Notes: generated by a model not told the origin, from the sequence alone. 7,863 nt of DNA from Bacillota bacterium (GCA_023458355.1 JAEWZS010000027.1:1-7863); one strand, 5' to 3'; positions 1 through 6,259 are shown, numbered from the stretch's first letter. A program made the numbers and translations.

Positions 1-84
1 TGCTGCACCTCTTCCACAGCCGATACTGAGGAAAAGCGCCAAGATCAGTATTGCGGTTAAAGCAGCGGTCAGATTGCGTTTCAT
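1..84 (-). CDS. Lipoprotein, N-terminal 28 codons only (runs off the window)
   Basis: The gene reads leftward from an ATG at 84-82, preceded by GGAGG at 91-95 with a 6-nt spacer, and leaves the window after 28 codons. The visible peptide begins MKRNLTAALTAIL, a positively charged start followed by a hydrophobic stretch. It reaches the lipobox LSIGC with Cys at residue 23, followed by GRGAA. This is a classic type II (lipoprotein) signal peptide, so the mature protein should be lipidated on the Cys and anchored on the outer face of the membrane. Nothing of the mature domain is present, so the function (for example transporter binding protein or other surface protein) cannot be told. It lies downstream of glmS on the same strand but beyond a terminator and a structured spacer, so it is probably a separate unit. 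Confidence 0.75.
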   Translation of the reverse strand, partial: MKRNLTAALTAILILALFLSIGCGRGAA

Positions 85-143
85 GTATTGCCTCCTAAAT
101 CGGTACCGGCGCTTGCCGGCGTTCTTGCCTTATTATTCCCTGC

Positions 144-233
144 AAAGCCCACCTTATTCCAATAGTTCACGCTTCGCGTGTTACAAAAATGCCATGCGGC
201 ATTTTTGAGGGTCGCCTGCGTGATCTGGGCTTT
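144..233. repeat. Nested inverted repeats in the glmS-lipoprotein spacer
   Basis: The 242-bp spacer 85-326 has no gene. Its middle is a set of nested inverted repeats. AAAGCCCA at 144-151 pairs with TGGGCTTT at 226-233, and TCACGC at 167-172 can pair with GCGTGA at 218-223. Inside are two tight hairpins: CACGC/GCGTG (168-180, 3-nt loop) and AAAAATGCC/GGCATTTTT (185-206, 4-nt loop). A further small hairpin CCGGC/GCCGG lies at 106-119, close to the lipoprotein start. The arrangement could be a dispersed intergenic repeat, a second terminator after glmS, or a folded leader of the lipoprotein mRNA. The sequence alone does not decide. Confidence 0.5.
185..206. terminator. Symmetric hairpin, possible second (bidirectional) terminator
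   Basis: A perfect 9-bp stem AAAAATGCC/GGCATTTTT with loop ATGC is bounded by A and T runs, so on either strand it ends in five Ts. It could act as a backup terminator for the glmS transcript. The stem is only moderately GC-rich, so its strength is uncertain. Confidence 0.4.
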
Positions 234-241
234 ACGGATTT

Positions 242-278
242 AAAAAAGCTGACCCCTTTTAAGTTCAGAAGTCAGCTT
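242..278 (-). terminator. Intrinsic terminator of the hydrolase-glmS transcript
   Basis: Read on the minus strand, AAGCTGAC (278-271) pairs with GTCAGCTT (253-246) over a 17-nt loop, and the stem runs directly into a T tract (247-242). It lies about 50 bp after the glmS stop codon, the expected place for the end of the transcript. Confidence 0.8.
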
Positions 279-326
279 CGAATTTAACCCTTTTTTGTTG
301 TATGTTTTGGTGTCTTGCTGCAGTCT

Positions 327-2153
327 CTATTCTACCGTTACGGATTTGGCCAAATTTCTCGGTTTGTCGATGTCGCAGCCTTTTAGAAGCGCTACATAAT
401 AGGCAAAAAGCTGTAAGGGCAATATGGAAAGCGAAGGCAAAATAAGCTCGTCACAATCGGGAAGCCATATTACATGGTCGGCCGCCTCGGCCACGCCTAG
501 TGCATCCTTTGTGGTAACGGCAAGCACAGTCGCACCACGTGCCTTCACCTCACGGATGTTGCCGAGCATTTTCTCACGAAGCGGTGCATAGGTGCATAGC
601 GCCACCACGAGCGTGCCTTTTTCAATAAGCGAAATTGTGCCGTGCTTGAGCTCGCCTGCGGCATAGGCGTCCGAGTGGATGTAGGAAATCTCCTTAAGCT
701 TTAAAGAGCCTTCGAGCGCCAGCGCGTAATCGAGATTACGGCCAATGAAAAATACATCGCGGCTGTCAAAAAACAGCGACGCCATATACTGTATTTGCTC
801 GCGCTCTAAAAGAAGCCCTTCTGATAGCTCGGGTAGTTTATGGAAGGCATCTAGCGCTTTTTGCATTTCAACATCGCTTATGCGCCCTTTTAGCTCCGCA
901 AGCTTTAATGCTATGAGGTAGACTGCGGTAAGTTGGGCACTGTACGCCTTTGTCGTGGCGACGGCAATCTCAGGCCCTGCCCATGTATAAAGCACCTCCT
1001 CACTTTCAGATGCAATGGTGCTCCCCACAACGTTAACAATGCTTAAGATATGCGATCCGCGCTTTTTCGCCTCACGCATAGCAAACAGGGTATCGATGGT
1101 TTCACCCGACTGGCTTATCACGATGGTGAGCGTATGCTCTGTGATGAGCGGTTCGCTGTAACGAAATTCTGAAGCAAGCTCCGCGCTCACGGGTATGCGT
1201 ACAAGCTTTTCGATGTAGGTTTTCGCAATAAATCCCACATGATAGGCCGAGCCGCAGGCCACGATATACACGCGGTCCACATTTTTCAAATCGTCCTCGG
1301 TGATATGTTTAAGCTCGAGGTCTATATAGCCCTTGTGGATGCGGGGACCAAGCGTGTTCTTAATAACACCGGGCTGTTCCATGATCTCCTTGAGCATAAA
1401 ATGCGGATAGCCGCCCTTTTCCGCAGCGCCCGCGTCCCATGTAATGTGCTCCGCTTCCTTTTTAACACGCTCGCCGTAGCGGTCAAATATGGTCACGCCC
1501 TCTTTCGTTAAAACGGCGAACTCGTACTCGCCAAGGCGCACCACCTCACGCGTGTATGCCAATATGGCAGGTACGTCGGACGCGATGAAGTTTTCTCTGG
1601 AGCCTAGGCCCACAATAAGAGGGCTGTCTTTGCGAACGGCGATGATCTCATTGGGATAGTCCTTAAAAACGATGCCGAGCGCAAACGAACCCACAAGCAG
1701 GTTTACAGCCTCGCGTGCAGCGGTAAGTGGATCGCCTTTATAAAAAAAGTCTACAAGCTGTACCACAATCTCCGTATCGGTATCGGAAACAAAAGTGTAG
1801 CCATGCGCGGTTAAAAAATCGCGGAGCTCGAGATAATTCTCTATGATGCCGTTGTGCACCAACGCAACCTTGCCGCTGTGGGAAAGATGCGGGTGCGAAT
1901 TGACGTCCGAAGGCTCACCATGTGTGGCCCAGCGCGTATGGCCGATGCCCGCTGTTTCTATTAGCCCCTCGCCGTCACGTGTGCGCTCGCGAAGCACCTT
2001 CAACCGCCCCATGGCCTTAAACACACGAAGCTCGTCCCCGCCCGCAAGCGCGAGGCCGGAGGAGTCATACCCACGGTATTCGAGCTTTTCAAGCGCATCA
2101 AGGATAAGCGGCGCAGCCTTTTTAAAGCCCACATAGCCAACGATCCCGCACAT
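327..2153 (-). CDS. glmS: Glutamine--fructose-6-phosphate aminotransferase (isomerizing)
   Basis: GlmS uses glutamine to convert fructose-6-phosphate to glucosamine-6-phosphate, the first committed step toward UDP-GlcNAc for peptidoglycan and other wall polymers; it is cytosolic. The 608 residues match the family's usual length and run end to end. The N-terminal Ntn-hydrolase glutaminase domain covers about residues 2-230: catalytic Cys2 in MCGIVGYVG, HTRWATHG at 72-79, HNG at 100-102 and SDTDTE at 123-128. Two SIS sugar-isomerase domains follow. The first has CGSAYHVG near 300 and SQSGETIDT at 348-356. The second has GRNLDYALALEG at 471-482 and ELKHG with His504. The tail LAKSVTVE carries Lys603, which matches the Schiff-base lysine of the family. 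The start is fixed by the need for Cys at position 2 and by AGGGAGG at 2164-2170, 10 nt upstream. The gene lies 17 bp after the serine hydrolase and is probably co-transcribed with it. There is no room for a glmS ribozyme directly upstream. Confidence 0.98.
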   Translation of the reverse strand: MCGIVGYVGFKKAAPLILDALEKLEYRGYDSSGLALAGGDELRVFKAMGRLKVLRERTRDGEGLIETAGIGHTRWATHGEPSDVNSHPHLSHSGKVALVHNGIIENYLELRDFLTAHGYTFVSDTDTEIVVQLVDFFYKGDPLTAAREAVNLLVGSFALGIVFKDYPNEIIAVRKDSPLIVGLGSRENFIASDVPAILAYTREVVRLGEYEFAVLTKEGVTIFDRYGERVKKEAEHITWDAGAAEKGGYPHFMLKEIMEQPGVIKNTLGPRIHKGYIDLELKHITEDDLKNVDRVYIVACGSAYHVGFIAKTYIEKLVRIPVSAELASEFRYSEPLITEHTLTIVISQSGETIDTLFAMREAKKRGSHILSIVNVVGSTIASESEEVLYTWAGPEIAVATTKAYSAQLTAVYLIALKLAELKGRISDVEMQKALDAFHKLPELSEGLLLEREQIQYMASLFFDSRDVFFIGRNLDYALALEGSLKLKEISYIHSDAYAAGELKHGTISLIEKGTLVVALCTYAPLREKMLGNIREVKARGATVLAVTTKDALGVAEAADHVIWLPDCDELILPSLSILPLQLFAYYVALLKGCDIDKPRNLAKSVTVE

Positions 2154-2170
2154 AGTTTAAAATCCTCCCT

Positions 2171-3949
2171 TTATACTAAAAAATCATGGTCGTTTTGCGC
2201 GATGGGGACCCCCTTGGCCGTTGGCGTGTAAAGCCGGTTCATCGTTTCGCTTATATGCTCGCCGCTTTTTCTTATCGCGGGCATGAGCCTCCTCATAAAC
2301 GTCGTCCGCGATACGCCGGTAAGGTCCACCAGCATCATGCCCGCCTTCTCTATGGTGGGCATTTCATCAAACTTGACATTCAAAACCCCGTCGGAGAGGT
2401 CCAATGTAAAAGTTAACAGCCGCACATGCGGTGTTTCCGTAAACGGCACCATTACATGTAAAACCGCGGCCTTTTCCGTAACATACCACGCGCCACGCGC
2501 GGCTGCGAAAAAGCGTTCACCGCGCATGGCGGCCGAAAAATGCGTCCATTCACCGCTTTTATCTACCATAAACGTATTGCGTTCGTTGTATTCGTACAAG
2601 GTGATATAAAGCCTATCCCCTTTTTTTGTAAACCGCACAAGCTCTGTGCCTAAACTAAAATTGCCCTCTACGCATTGAATCGCGTGCGGGAATATTCCGC
2701 ACGGATTTTGCTCCATGCGAAATTCCTTTTTATCAAGAAGTGTAGAAAGCACGTCAAATGCAGCGGCGTCGTTCCCCGCTTCCGAAAGCGGATCGGGGAA
2801 TTCGAGACTTAGGCTCTTTTCTGTATCCCTAAGTACCATAAGTGCTTCCGGGTTTTGGGGGAGCGGCTTTGAAAAGCCTCCGAAAAGTGCAGCGTGCACG
2901 AACTTCATAAGGTCGCCGCGCGCAAAAAGATCGGCACAACCGGAATACAAGGCAACCACCGCATTTTGCTCGGGGAACACCATCACATATTGACCGAACG
3001 CACCGTTAAACTGAAAGCTATTATCCCTATTCACCCATATCTGATAGCCGTAGCCGCCGCTTGCATCACCAGGGAAGGTATCGGTCTTCTTACTTATGGC
3101 AGCCTTGACCCATTCTTCGCTCAAGAGGCGTTTCCCTTGCCACATACCGCCCTGCAGATAGAGCTGGCCAAGCTTGGCAACGTCTTCCAGACGAAGGTAT
3201 AACCCCCAGCCGCCCTTTTCAATGCCCTGTGGGCAGCGCTCCCATGCAGCATCACAAATGCCCATTGGTTCAAACAGGCGGGACCTTAAATATTCCGTGA
3301 GGGGCATACCGGTCCGGCGCACGAGTATGGCAGCGAGCATATAGGTGTTCATGGAATTGTACTCAAACGCCGTGCCCGGCTCAAACTTGGGCATGGATTC
3401 CATAAACATCTTTACCCAATTTTCATCGAGCATGGATCCCACCTCGTTAAAGCGGCTGCCCGACTGCATGGTAAGAAGCTGGCGCACGGTAGCGGTTTTA
3501 TGCTGGCGTAAATAGACGGAAGGTGTTAATTCAGGGAAGATCTCCGTTAATGTCTCATCGAGAGACAAAATTCCTTCGTCCACGGCGATACCCACGGCAG
3601 TGCCGGTGAAGCTCTTGCTCATGGAGTAAATCATATAAGGCCTTTTTGCACTGTATGGCGCCCAGTAGCCTTCGGAAACCACCTTGCCGTTTATAATAAG
3701 CATCAGCTCGTGCGCCGCAACGCTTGCTTGCCGCGCATCCATCTCACGCAAAAAACGCTCGACAGCAGAAGAGCTTAGCCCCTCCGCCTCGGGAGTGCTC
3801 CTAATAAGTGCTGTGCTTTTTAAACAATGCTCCGCCTCCCTAAGCGATGCTCGGTTAGGTTTAAATCCGTAGGGCGGCATGTTTTTTAGGTCGTGCCGCA
3901 AAAGCTTGATCAGAAGATCGAGGCTTTTAACCTGAATGGAAAGATCCAT
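2171..3949 (-). CDS. Serine hydrolase, class C beta-lactamase/penicillin-binding-protein-like fold
   Basis: A 592-residue protein whose residues about 50-360 match the beta-lactamase-related serine hydrolase family (Pfam Beta-lactamase), which includes esterases, D-amino-acid peptidases and class C enzymes. The catalytic SxxK is YSMSKSFTG, with nucleophile Ser109 and Lys112. The second element is FEYNSMNTYML (Tyr197), and the third is NGAFGQ at 315-320 before YVMVFP. RQLLTMQSG at 156-164 is also typical. The C-terminal 230 residues form an extra domain that I do not recognise. No signal peptide or membrane segment is seen, so the enzyme looks cytosolic, which argues against a plain beta-lactamase. 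The reading frame is open 17 codons further upstream to 4000, but ATG 3949 is preferred: AAGGGAGG lies just before it, and the longer version would start inside the upstream terminator. Pairing with glmS hints at a wall-related role, but this is inference and the substrate is unknown. Confidence 0.85.
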   Translation of the reverse strand: MDLSIQVKSLDLLIKLLRHDLKNMPPYGFKPNRASLREAEHCLKSTALIRSTPEAEGLSSSAVERFLREMDARQASVAAHELMLIINGKVVSEGYWAPYSAKRPYMIYSMSKSFTGTAVGIAVDEGILSLDETLTEIFPELTPSVYLRQHKTATVRQLLTMQSGSRFNEVGSMLDENWVKMFMESMPKFEPGTAFEYNSMNTYMLAAILVRRTGMPLTEYLRSRLFEPMGICDAAWERCPQGIEKGGWGLYLRLEDVAKLGQLYLQGGMWQGKRLLSEEWVKAAISKKTDTFPGDASGGYGYQIWVNRDNSFQFNGAFGQYVMVFPEQNAVVALYSGCADLFARGDLMKFVHAALFGGFSKPLPQNPEALMVLRDTEKSLSLEFPDPLSEAGNDAAAFDVLSTLLDKKEFRMEQNPCGIFPHAIQCVEGNFSLGTELVRFTKKGDRLYITLYEYNERNTFMVDKSGEWTHFSAAMRGERFFAAARGAWYVTEKAAVLHVMVPFTETPHVRLLTFTLDLSDGVLNVKFDEMPTIEKAGMMLVDLTGVSRTTFMRRLMPAIRKSGEHISETMNRLYTPTAKGVPIAQNDHDFLV

Positions 3950-3953
3950 AACG

Positions 3954-3961
3954 CCTCCCTT
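3954..3961 (-). promoter_or_regulatory. Ribosome binding site that sets the hydrolase start
   Basis: On the minus strand, AAGGGAGG ends 4 nt before ATG 3949. It lies within the open upstream extension of the frame and supports the 592-codon start over the 609-codon one. Just upstream, a second AGGAG is followed after 5 nt by ATG TAA (3966-3961), a bare start-stop pair. Confidence 0.7.
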
Positions 3962-3983
3962 TACATTAACTCTCCTAAGTCTT

Positions 3984-4017
3984 AAAAAGCCGGACGGCAC
4001 GGCGGCGCATCCGGCTT
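3984..4017 (-). terminator. Intrinsic terminator after the DUF975 gene
   Basis: On the minus strand, AAGCCGGA (4017-4010) pairs with TCCGGCTT (3994-3987) over a GC-rich 15-nt loop, followed by a run of Ts (3988-3984). It separates the DUF975 gene from the hydrolase. It leaves only about 35 bp before the hydrolase start, so that gene's promoter must overlap the terminator or the hydrolase must depend on read-through. Confidence 0.8.
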
Positions 4018-4019
4018 AT

Positions 4020-4033
4020 TGTTATGCATAACA
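4020..4033. repeat. 14-bp perfect palindrome between DUF975 gene and its terminator
   Basis: TGTTATGCATAACA is a perfect dyad lying 8 bp beyond the DUF975 stop codon and 2 bp before the terminator stem. It has the form of a regulator's operator half-sites, and upstream of the hydrolase it would be well placed for one. It could equally be a chance AT-rich dyad. Confidence 0.45.
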
Positions 4034-4041
4034 GGGAACAG

Positions 4042-4875
4042 CTAGATATTGCTGTCGCCATCGGGAAGATTGCTTCCGCTATCGGGAAATACAGGTTTCG
4101 GCTCCGGTTTTGCGTTTAAGGGAATGCCCTGATTGCTGCAATCGAGATAGAAAGCAGCAAACGCTGTTTGCATATACGGCATAAGCCATAAATAGCCGAT
4201 ACCAAAGCTCAGTATACACAGAAACCCCCAGCCGATAAAGCTAAGCTCCAGGCAGAACAACCGCCATTTACGCCCTGCCATGAGGCGCTTGCTCTCGTTG
4301 ACCGCCTGGCGGATACCCATTTCAGGATACTGCGCCATCAAATACGGCGCCATAGCGTAACGGAAAGCGGCGATGATGCCCGGGATAAACAGTAATAGCG
4401 ACCACAGGAATACAAATAGTCCCATGAACAGCATCAGCCCGAACGCCTTAAAGAATATGCCAAAGCGCGAAAATAACGCGGAAAGCTCACCTTTGTTGTT
4501 GCATAAGTCAATATAAAACTTGCTATGACCGAGCAACAGCGCGGAACCGACAGCAGTCACCGCAAGCGAAAGTACGACAGTCAGAAGCGAATAAGCCCCT
4601 AATGCGGGCGCAAAAACATAGGCAAACTGCTCCAAGCTATTTAAATCGTAGGAGAAGTCACCAAACATAAACGGCATCATGGAAAACGACGTACCTAAGC
4701 CGATCAAAGAGGAAACGCCTGCCACGAGAAACTCCAAAGCCCATACGCACAGCCCAAAAAGTAGGCTCGTGCCAAGCGCAAGTCCCCAGTTTCCATTAAG
4801 CTTATCGCGCGCAATACGCCTGAAGTCGCGCGCGCGAAACTCTGCACGCGGGGTATTCCAACCCGAAGATTCCAT
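4042..4875 (-). CDS. DUF975 family integral membrane protein
   Basis: A 277-residue membrane protein of unknown function that matches the DUF975 family of Bacillota in its characteristic parts. These are an N-terminal FRARDFRRIARDKLNGNW (about 13-30) just before the first membrane segment, and a conserved cytoplasmic stretch AFRYAMAPYLMAQYPEMG (about 170-187) leading into NESKRLMAGRKWRLF. Hydrophobic segments fall at about 31-60, 88-116, 142-170 and 205-245; the longer ones may be paired helices. The last 25 residues are a Pro/Asp/Ser-rich tail (KPEPKPVFPD). ATG 4875 is preceded by GGGGG with a 7-nt spacer, and a good promoter lies 47 bp upstream. It is a single-gene unit between two terminators, so its neighbours do not reveal its job. 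Confidence 0.88.
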   Translation of the reverse strand: MESSGWNTPRAEFRARDFRRIARDKLNGNWGLALGTSLLFGLCVWALEFLVAGVSSLIGLGTSFSMMPFMFGDFSYDLNSLEQFAYVFAPALGAYSLLTVVLSLAVTAVGSALLLGHSKFYIDLCNNKGELSALFSRFGIFFKAFGLMLFMGLFVFLWSLLLFIPGIIAAFRYAMAPYLMAQYPEMGIRQAVNESKRLMAGRKWRLFCLELSFIGWGFLCILSFGIGYLWLMPYMQTAFAAFYLDCSNQGIPLNAKPEPKPVFPDSGSNLPDGDSNI

Positions 4876-4921
4876 ATAGTTACCCCCATAAAAATATTGT
4901 ATGAAAATTAGACCTGTAAAG

Positions 4922-4950
4922 ATTATACCATTTCATAAAAAGCTTGGAAA
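4922..4950 (-). promoter_or_regulatory. SigA-type promoter of the DUF975 gene
   Basis: On the minus strand, TTTCCA (-35, 4950-4945), a 17-bp spacer and a perfect TATAAT (-10, 4927-4922) with an upstream TG extension (TGGTATAAT). The leader to ATG 4875 would be about 40 nt. Confidence 0.75.
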
Positions 4951-4964
4951 GACTCCTGCTATTC

Positions 4965-4996
4965 AAAAAAGACGGAAGATCTATCTTCCGTCTTTT
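4965..4996 (-). terminator. Strong intrinsic terminator after the DUF1292 gene
   Basis: A nearly perfect hairpin: AAAAGACGGAAGA (4967-4979) and its complement (4984-4996) flank a 4-nt loop. On the minus strand the stem ends in six Ts (4970-4965). It lies about 20 bp after the stop codon at 5016. On the plus strand it also ends in four Ts, so it could work both ways. Confidence 0.9.
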
Positions 4997-5015
4997 CATT
5001 ACGTTTCTATCGCAA

Positions 5016-5366
5016 TCAGTCTTCGCAATGATCGCAGCCGCAGTGATGATGCTCGTGCTCTTTTTCTTCGCCGCATTCGTCGCAGCCACAGCCGCAGCCT
5101 TCGTTAAGACGCTTTTCAGCGATAGCGGCAAGCACATCCATCTTATCGTCATCGGCGGGAAGGAACTCTTCCATATCTCCGTTGACGACGATTTTCATGA
5201 TGTAGACATCCTGCTCCTCGGTCTCTTCGCTTTCCTCATCGCTCTGAGAAAGGTCCATAAGCACCGCGTACTCTTCGTCTTCATATTCGAAATAGTCTAT
5301 TACGTCAAGCGTAAACTCATTGCCGTCATCATCGGTAAATGTGACGAGATCTCTTTCTTCTTCCAT
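5016..5366 (-). CDS. DUF1292 (YrzB-like) acidic protein with Cys/His-rich C-terminal tail
   Basis: A 116-residue, strongly acidic protein. Residues 5-75 fit the DUF1292 family: DLVTFTDDDGNEFTLDVIDY, then EYAVLMDLS (32-40), then VYIMKIVVNGDMEEFLPADDD (54-74). These small proteins are widespread in Bacillota, often next to alaS-yrzL-yqgF, and have no firmly known function. Here the context is different. The last 26 residues add a striking tail with seven Cys (91, 93, 95, 98, 109, 111, 114) and five His (104, 106-108, 113), arranged as CGCGCDEC and HHHCGCDHC. This looks like a metal-binding tail; the metal and role are unknown. An AAGGCGGA ribosome binding site precedes ATG 5366, and a promoter and terminator bracket it as a single-gene unit. 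Confidence 0.88.
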   Translation of the reverse strand: MEEERDLVTFTDDDGNEFTLDVIDYFEYEDEEYAVLMDLSQSDEESEETEEQDVYIMKIVVNGDMEEFLPADDDKMDVLAAIAEKRLNEGCGCGCDECGEEKEHEHHHCGCDHCED

Positions 5367-5410
5367 GGTACTATCCGCCTTTCAAAACAAATATTCAGTT
5401 TCTTAAGGCT

Positions 5411-5439
5411 ATTCTACCCGAGCCGCGCAGTTCTAGCAA
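5411..5439 (-). promoter_or_regulatory. Promoter of the DUF1292 gene
   Basis: On the minus strand, TTGCTA (-35, 5439-5434), exactly 17 bp, then TAGAAT (-10, 5416-5411). The leader to ATG 5366 would be about 38 nt. Both hexamers are close to the SigA consensus. Confidence 0.7.
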
Positions 5440-5444
5440 GATAG

Positions 5445-5473
5445 TTTACAGGATTTCATATTTGCGTTACCAT
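5445..5473 (+). promoter_or_regulatory. Candidate promoter of the GNAT gene
   Basis: TTTACA (-35, 5445-5450), 17 bp, then TACCAT (-10, 5468-5473). The -10 is weak. A TTGCGT/TATTCG pair at 5462-5490 is an alternative. The -35 box is only 5 bp from the -35 box of the divergent DUF1292 promoter. Confidence 0.4.
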
Positions 5474-5535
5474 TAGTTCAACAGTATTCGGTCATACCGC
5501 ATTACGGATTTTTTATCAAGAGGAGATAAGTAAAC

Positions 5536-5994
5536 ATGTTTCAAGCACGTTGGAGCTTTGGCCGTGAAAATTTTGAGCGTATTAGAGAAATGCGGCACTT
5601 TTGCTTCGTGCAGGAACAGGGCATCGCGCAGAGCGAGGAGTTCGATGATTTTGACGGCATCAGCGCACATCTTTTTGTGGAGGATGAAGCCGGGACTCCT
5701 ATTGCCTCAGGCCGCATATTCCCCGACGGAGAATATACGCGCATCGGCCGCATCGCAACGATGCCGGCGTATCGGAGCGAACGCTACGACGACCTAGTGC
5801 TGCGGCTGCTTCTTTACAAGGCGGAAGGGCTTGCGGGCAAATCGATCGTTACCTGCCCGCGCGAATCGGAAGCTACTTTTTATGAGCGTTTCGGTTTCCG
5901 CCGCGAGGGAGAACCCTTTTTTGAGCGAAACGCAATACGCATAAAATTAACTGTGCCGCGCGACGGTATTCTTTGGCACAGCGACTGCAAATAA
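5536..5994 (+). CDS. GNAT family N-acetyltransferase (ElaA/YjcF-like) with degenerate CoA loop
   Basis: A 152-residue protein with the layout of a single GNAT domain, a fold that moves the acetyl group of acetyl-CoA to an amine. The N-terminal part MRHFCFVQEQGI...DDFD (19-40) resembles the ElaA/YjcF group, with its R..VFV.EQG...E.D..D pattern. PIASGRIFPDG (55-65) forms the central strands. RIGRIATMPAYR (69-80) is motif A, and FYERFGFRREGEPFFE (115-130) is the usual C-terminal motif. In motif A the expected R-x-x-G-x-G/A pyrophosphate loop reads R80-S-E-R-Y-D, so both glycines are missing. CoA binding may be weakened or the protein may no longer be an acetyltransferase. ATG 5536 follows GAGGAG with a 10-nt spacer. 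The gene stands alone and diverges from the DUF1292 gene. The substrate is unknown. Confidence 0.85.
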   Translation: MFQARWSFGRENFERIREMRHFCFVQEQGIAQSEEFDDFDGISAHLFVEDEAGTPIASGRIFPDGEYTRIGRIATMPAYRSERYDDLVLRLLLYKAEGLAGKSIVTCPRESEATFYERFGFRREGEPFFERNAIRIKLTVPRDGILWHSDCK

Positions 5995-6026
5995 TCCCCG
6001 CTACTGGGGACAACCAAATATTGTCC
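5995..6026 (+). other. Overlapping small hairpins after the GNAT gene
   Basis: TCCCC/GGGGA (5995-6010, 6-nt loop) starts at the first base after the stop codon. A second stem GGACAA/TTGTCC (6008-6026) overlaps its 3' arm, so the two are mutually exclusive. No T tract follows, so it is not a standard terminator; it may be a weak transcript end or RNA-stability structure. Confidence 0.35.
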
Positions 6027-6069
6027 TTTCGATCCTATACCGAAAGATGCCGAATACACAAAATAACGC

Positions 6070-6098
6070 TTGCATTAAGAAGATAAATTGTCTATAAT
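6070..6098 (+). promoter_or_regulatory. Strong promoter of the tRNA-Thr region
   Basis: TTGCAT (-35), exactly 17 bp, then a perfect TATAAT (-10, 6093-6098). It is the best promoter in the window and points into the broken and then the intact tRNA-Thr. It was presumably the promoter of the tRNA gene whose first 29 nt remain at 6143. Confidence 0.75.
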
Positions 6099-6137
6099 AC
6101 GAAATGTTCCGCGTGTTCGCTTCGGAGCATTTCGTAT
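6097..6137 (+). repeat. Long hairpin at the start of the tRNA transcript
   Basis: ATACGAAATG (6097-6106) pairs perfectly with CATTTCGTAT (6128-6137). The stem continues inward through one T-G pair to TCCG/CGGA, giving about 15 bp with an 11-nt loop. The 5' arm begins at the end of the -10 box, and the 3' arm recreates a second TATAAT (6135-6140) just before the tRNA-like sequence. Confidence 0.6.
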
Positions 6138-6142
6138 AATGT

Positions 6143-6171
6143 GCTGATGTAGCTCAGTCGGTAGAGCACCT
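6143..6171 (+). pseudogene. Truncated tRNA-Thr, 5' 29 nt only
   Basis: Bases 6143-6171 are identical to the first 29 nt of the intact tRNA-Thr at 6260-6288: acceptor 5' strand GCTGATG, the whole D arm GCTC...GAGC, and the first bases of the anticodon stem. After that the sequence changes to a motif shared with 6534-6556. It has no anticodon stem partner, T arm or 3' acceptor strand, so it cannot make a tRNA. Confidence 0.8.
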
Positions 6172-6194
6172 ATTGCGAACTGCGGGCAGGACAG
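6172..6194 (+). repeat. 23-bp dispersed repeat, copy 1
   Basis: A 23-bp motif beginning ATTGCGAACTGCGGGCAGG is joined directly to the broken tRNA-Thr. It recurs at 6534-6556 with a single mismatch. Bases 6195-6259, between here and the intact tRNA, show no gene or structure that I recognise. Confidence 0.75.
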
Positions 6195-6259
6195 CTAACC
6201 TCTTGCTAGGTAAAGACCACCGTTTTCTATTCTCGATGTTCGGAACCCCAACTAAACAT

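Noticed and set aside
1239..2136. Open frames on the plus strand opposite glmS (1239-1511, 1843-2136)
   Set aside because: They lie wholly within glmS on the other strand, have no ribosome binding site and no recognisable protein features.
2154..2170. A glmS ribozyme upstream of glmS
   Set aside because: The gap is 17 bp and is taken up by the ribosome binding site and its spacer. The ribozyme needs far more sequence.
2186..3872. Several plus-strand open frames opposite the serine hydrolase
   Set aside because: All are antisense to a well-supported gene and look like compositional shadows.
4944..5444. A 166-codon plus-strand frame opposite the DUF1292 gene
   Set aside because: It passes through the terminator and the minus-strand gene, which has a family match, promoter and terminator. 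The hydrophobic look comes from the acidic codons read in reverse.
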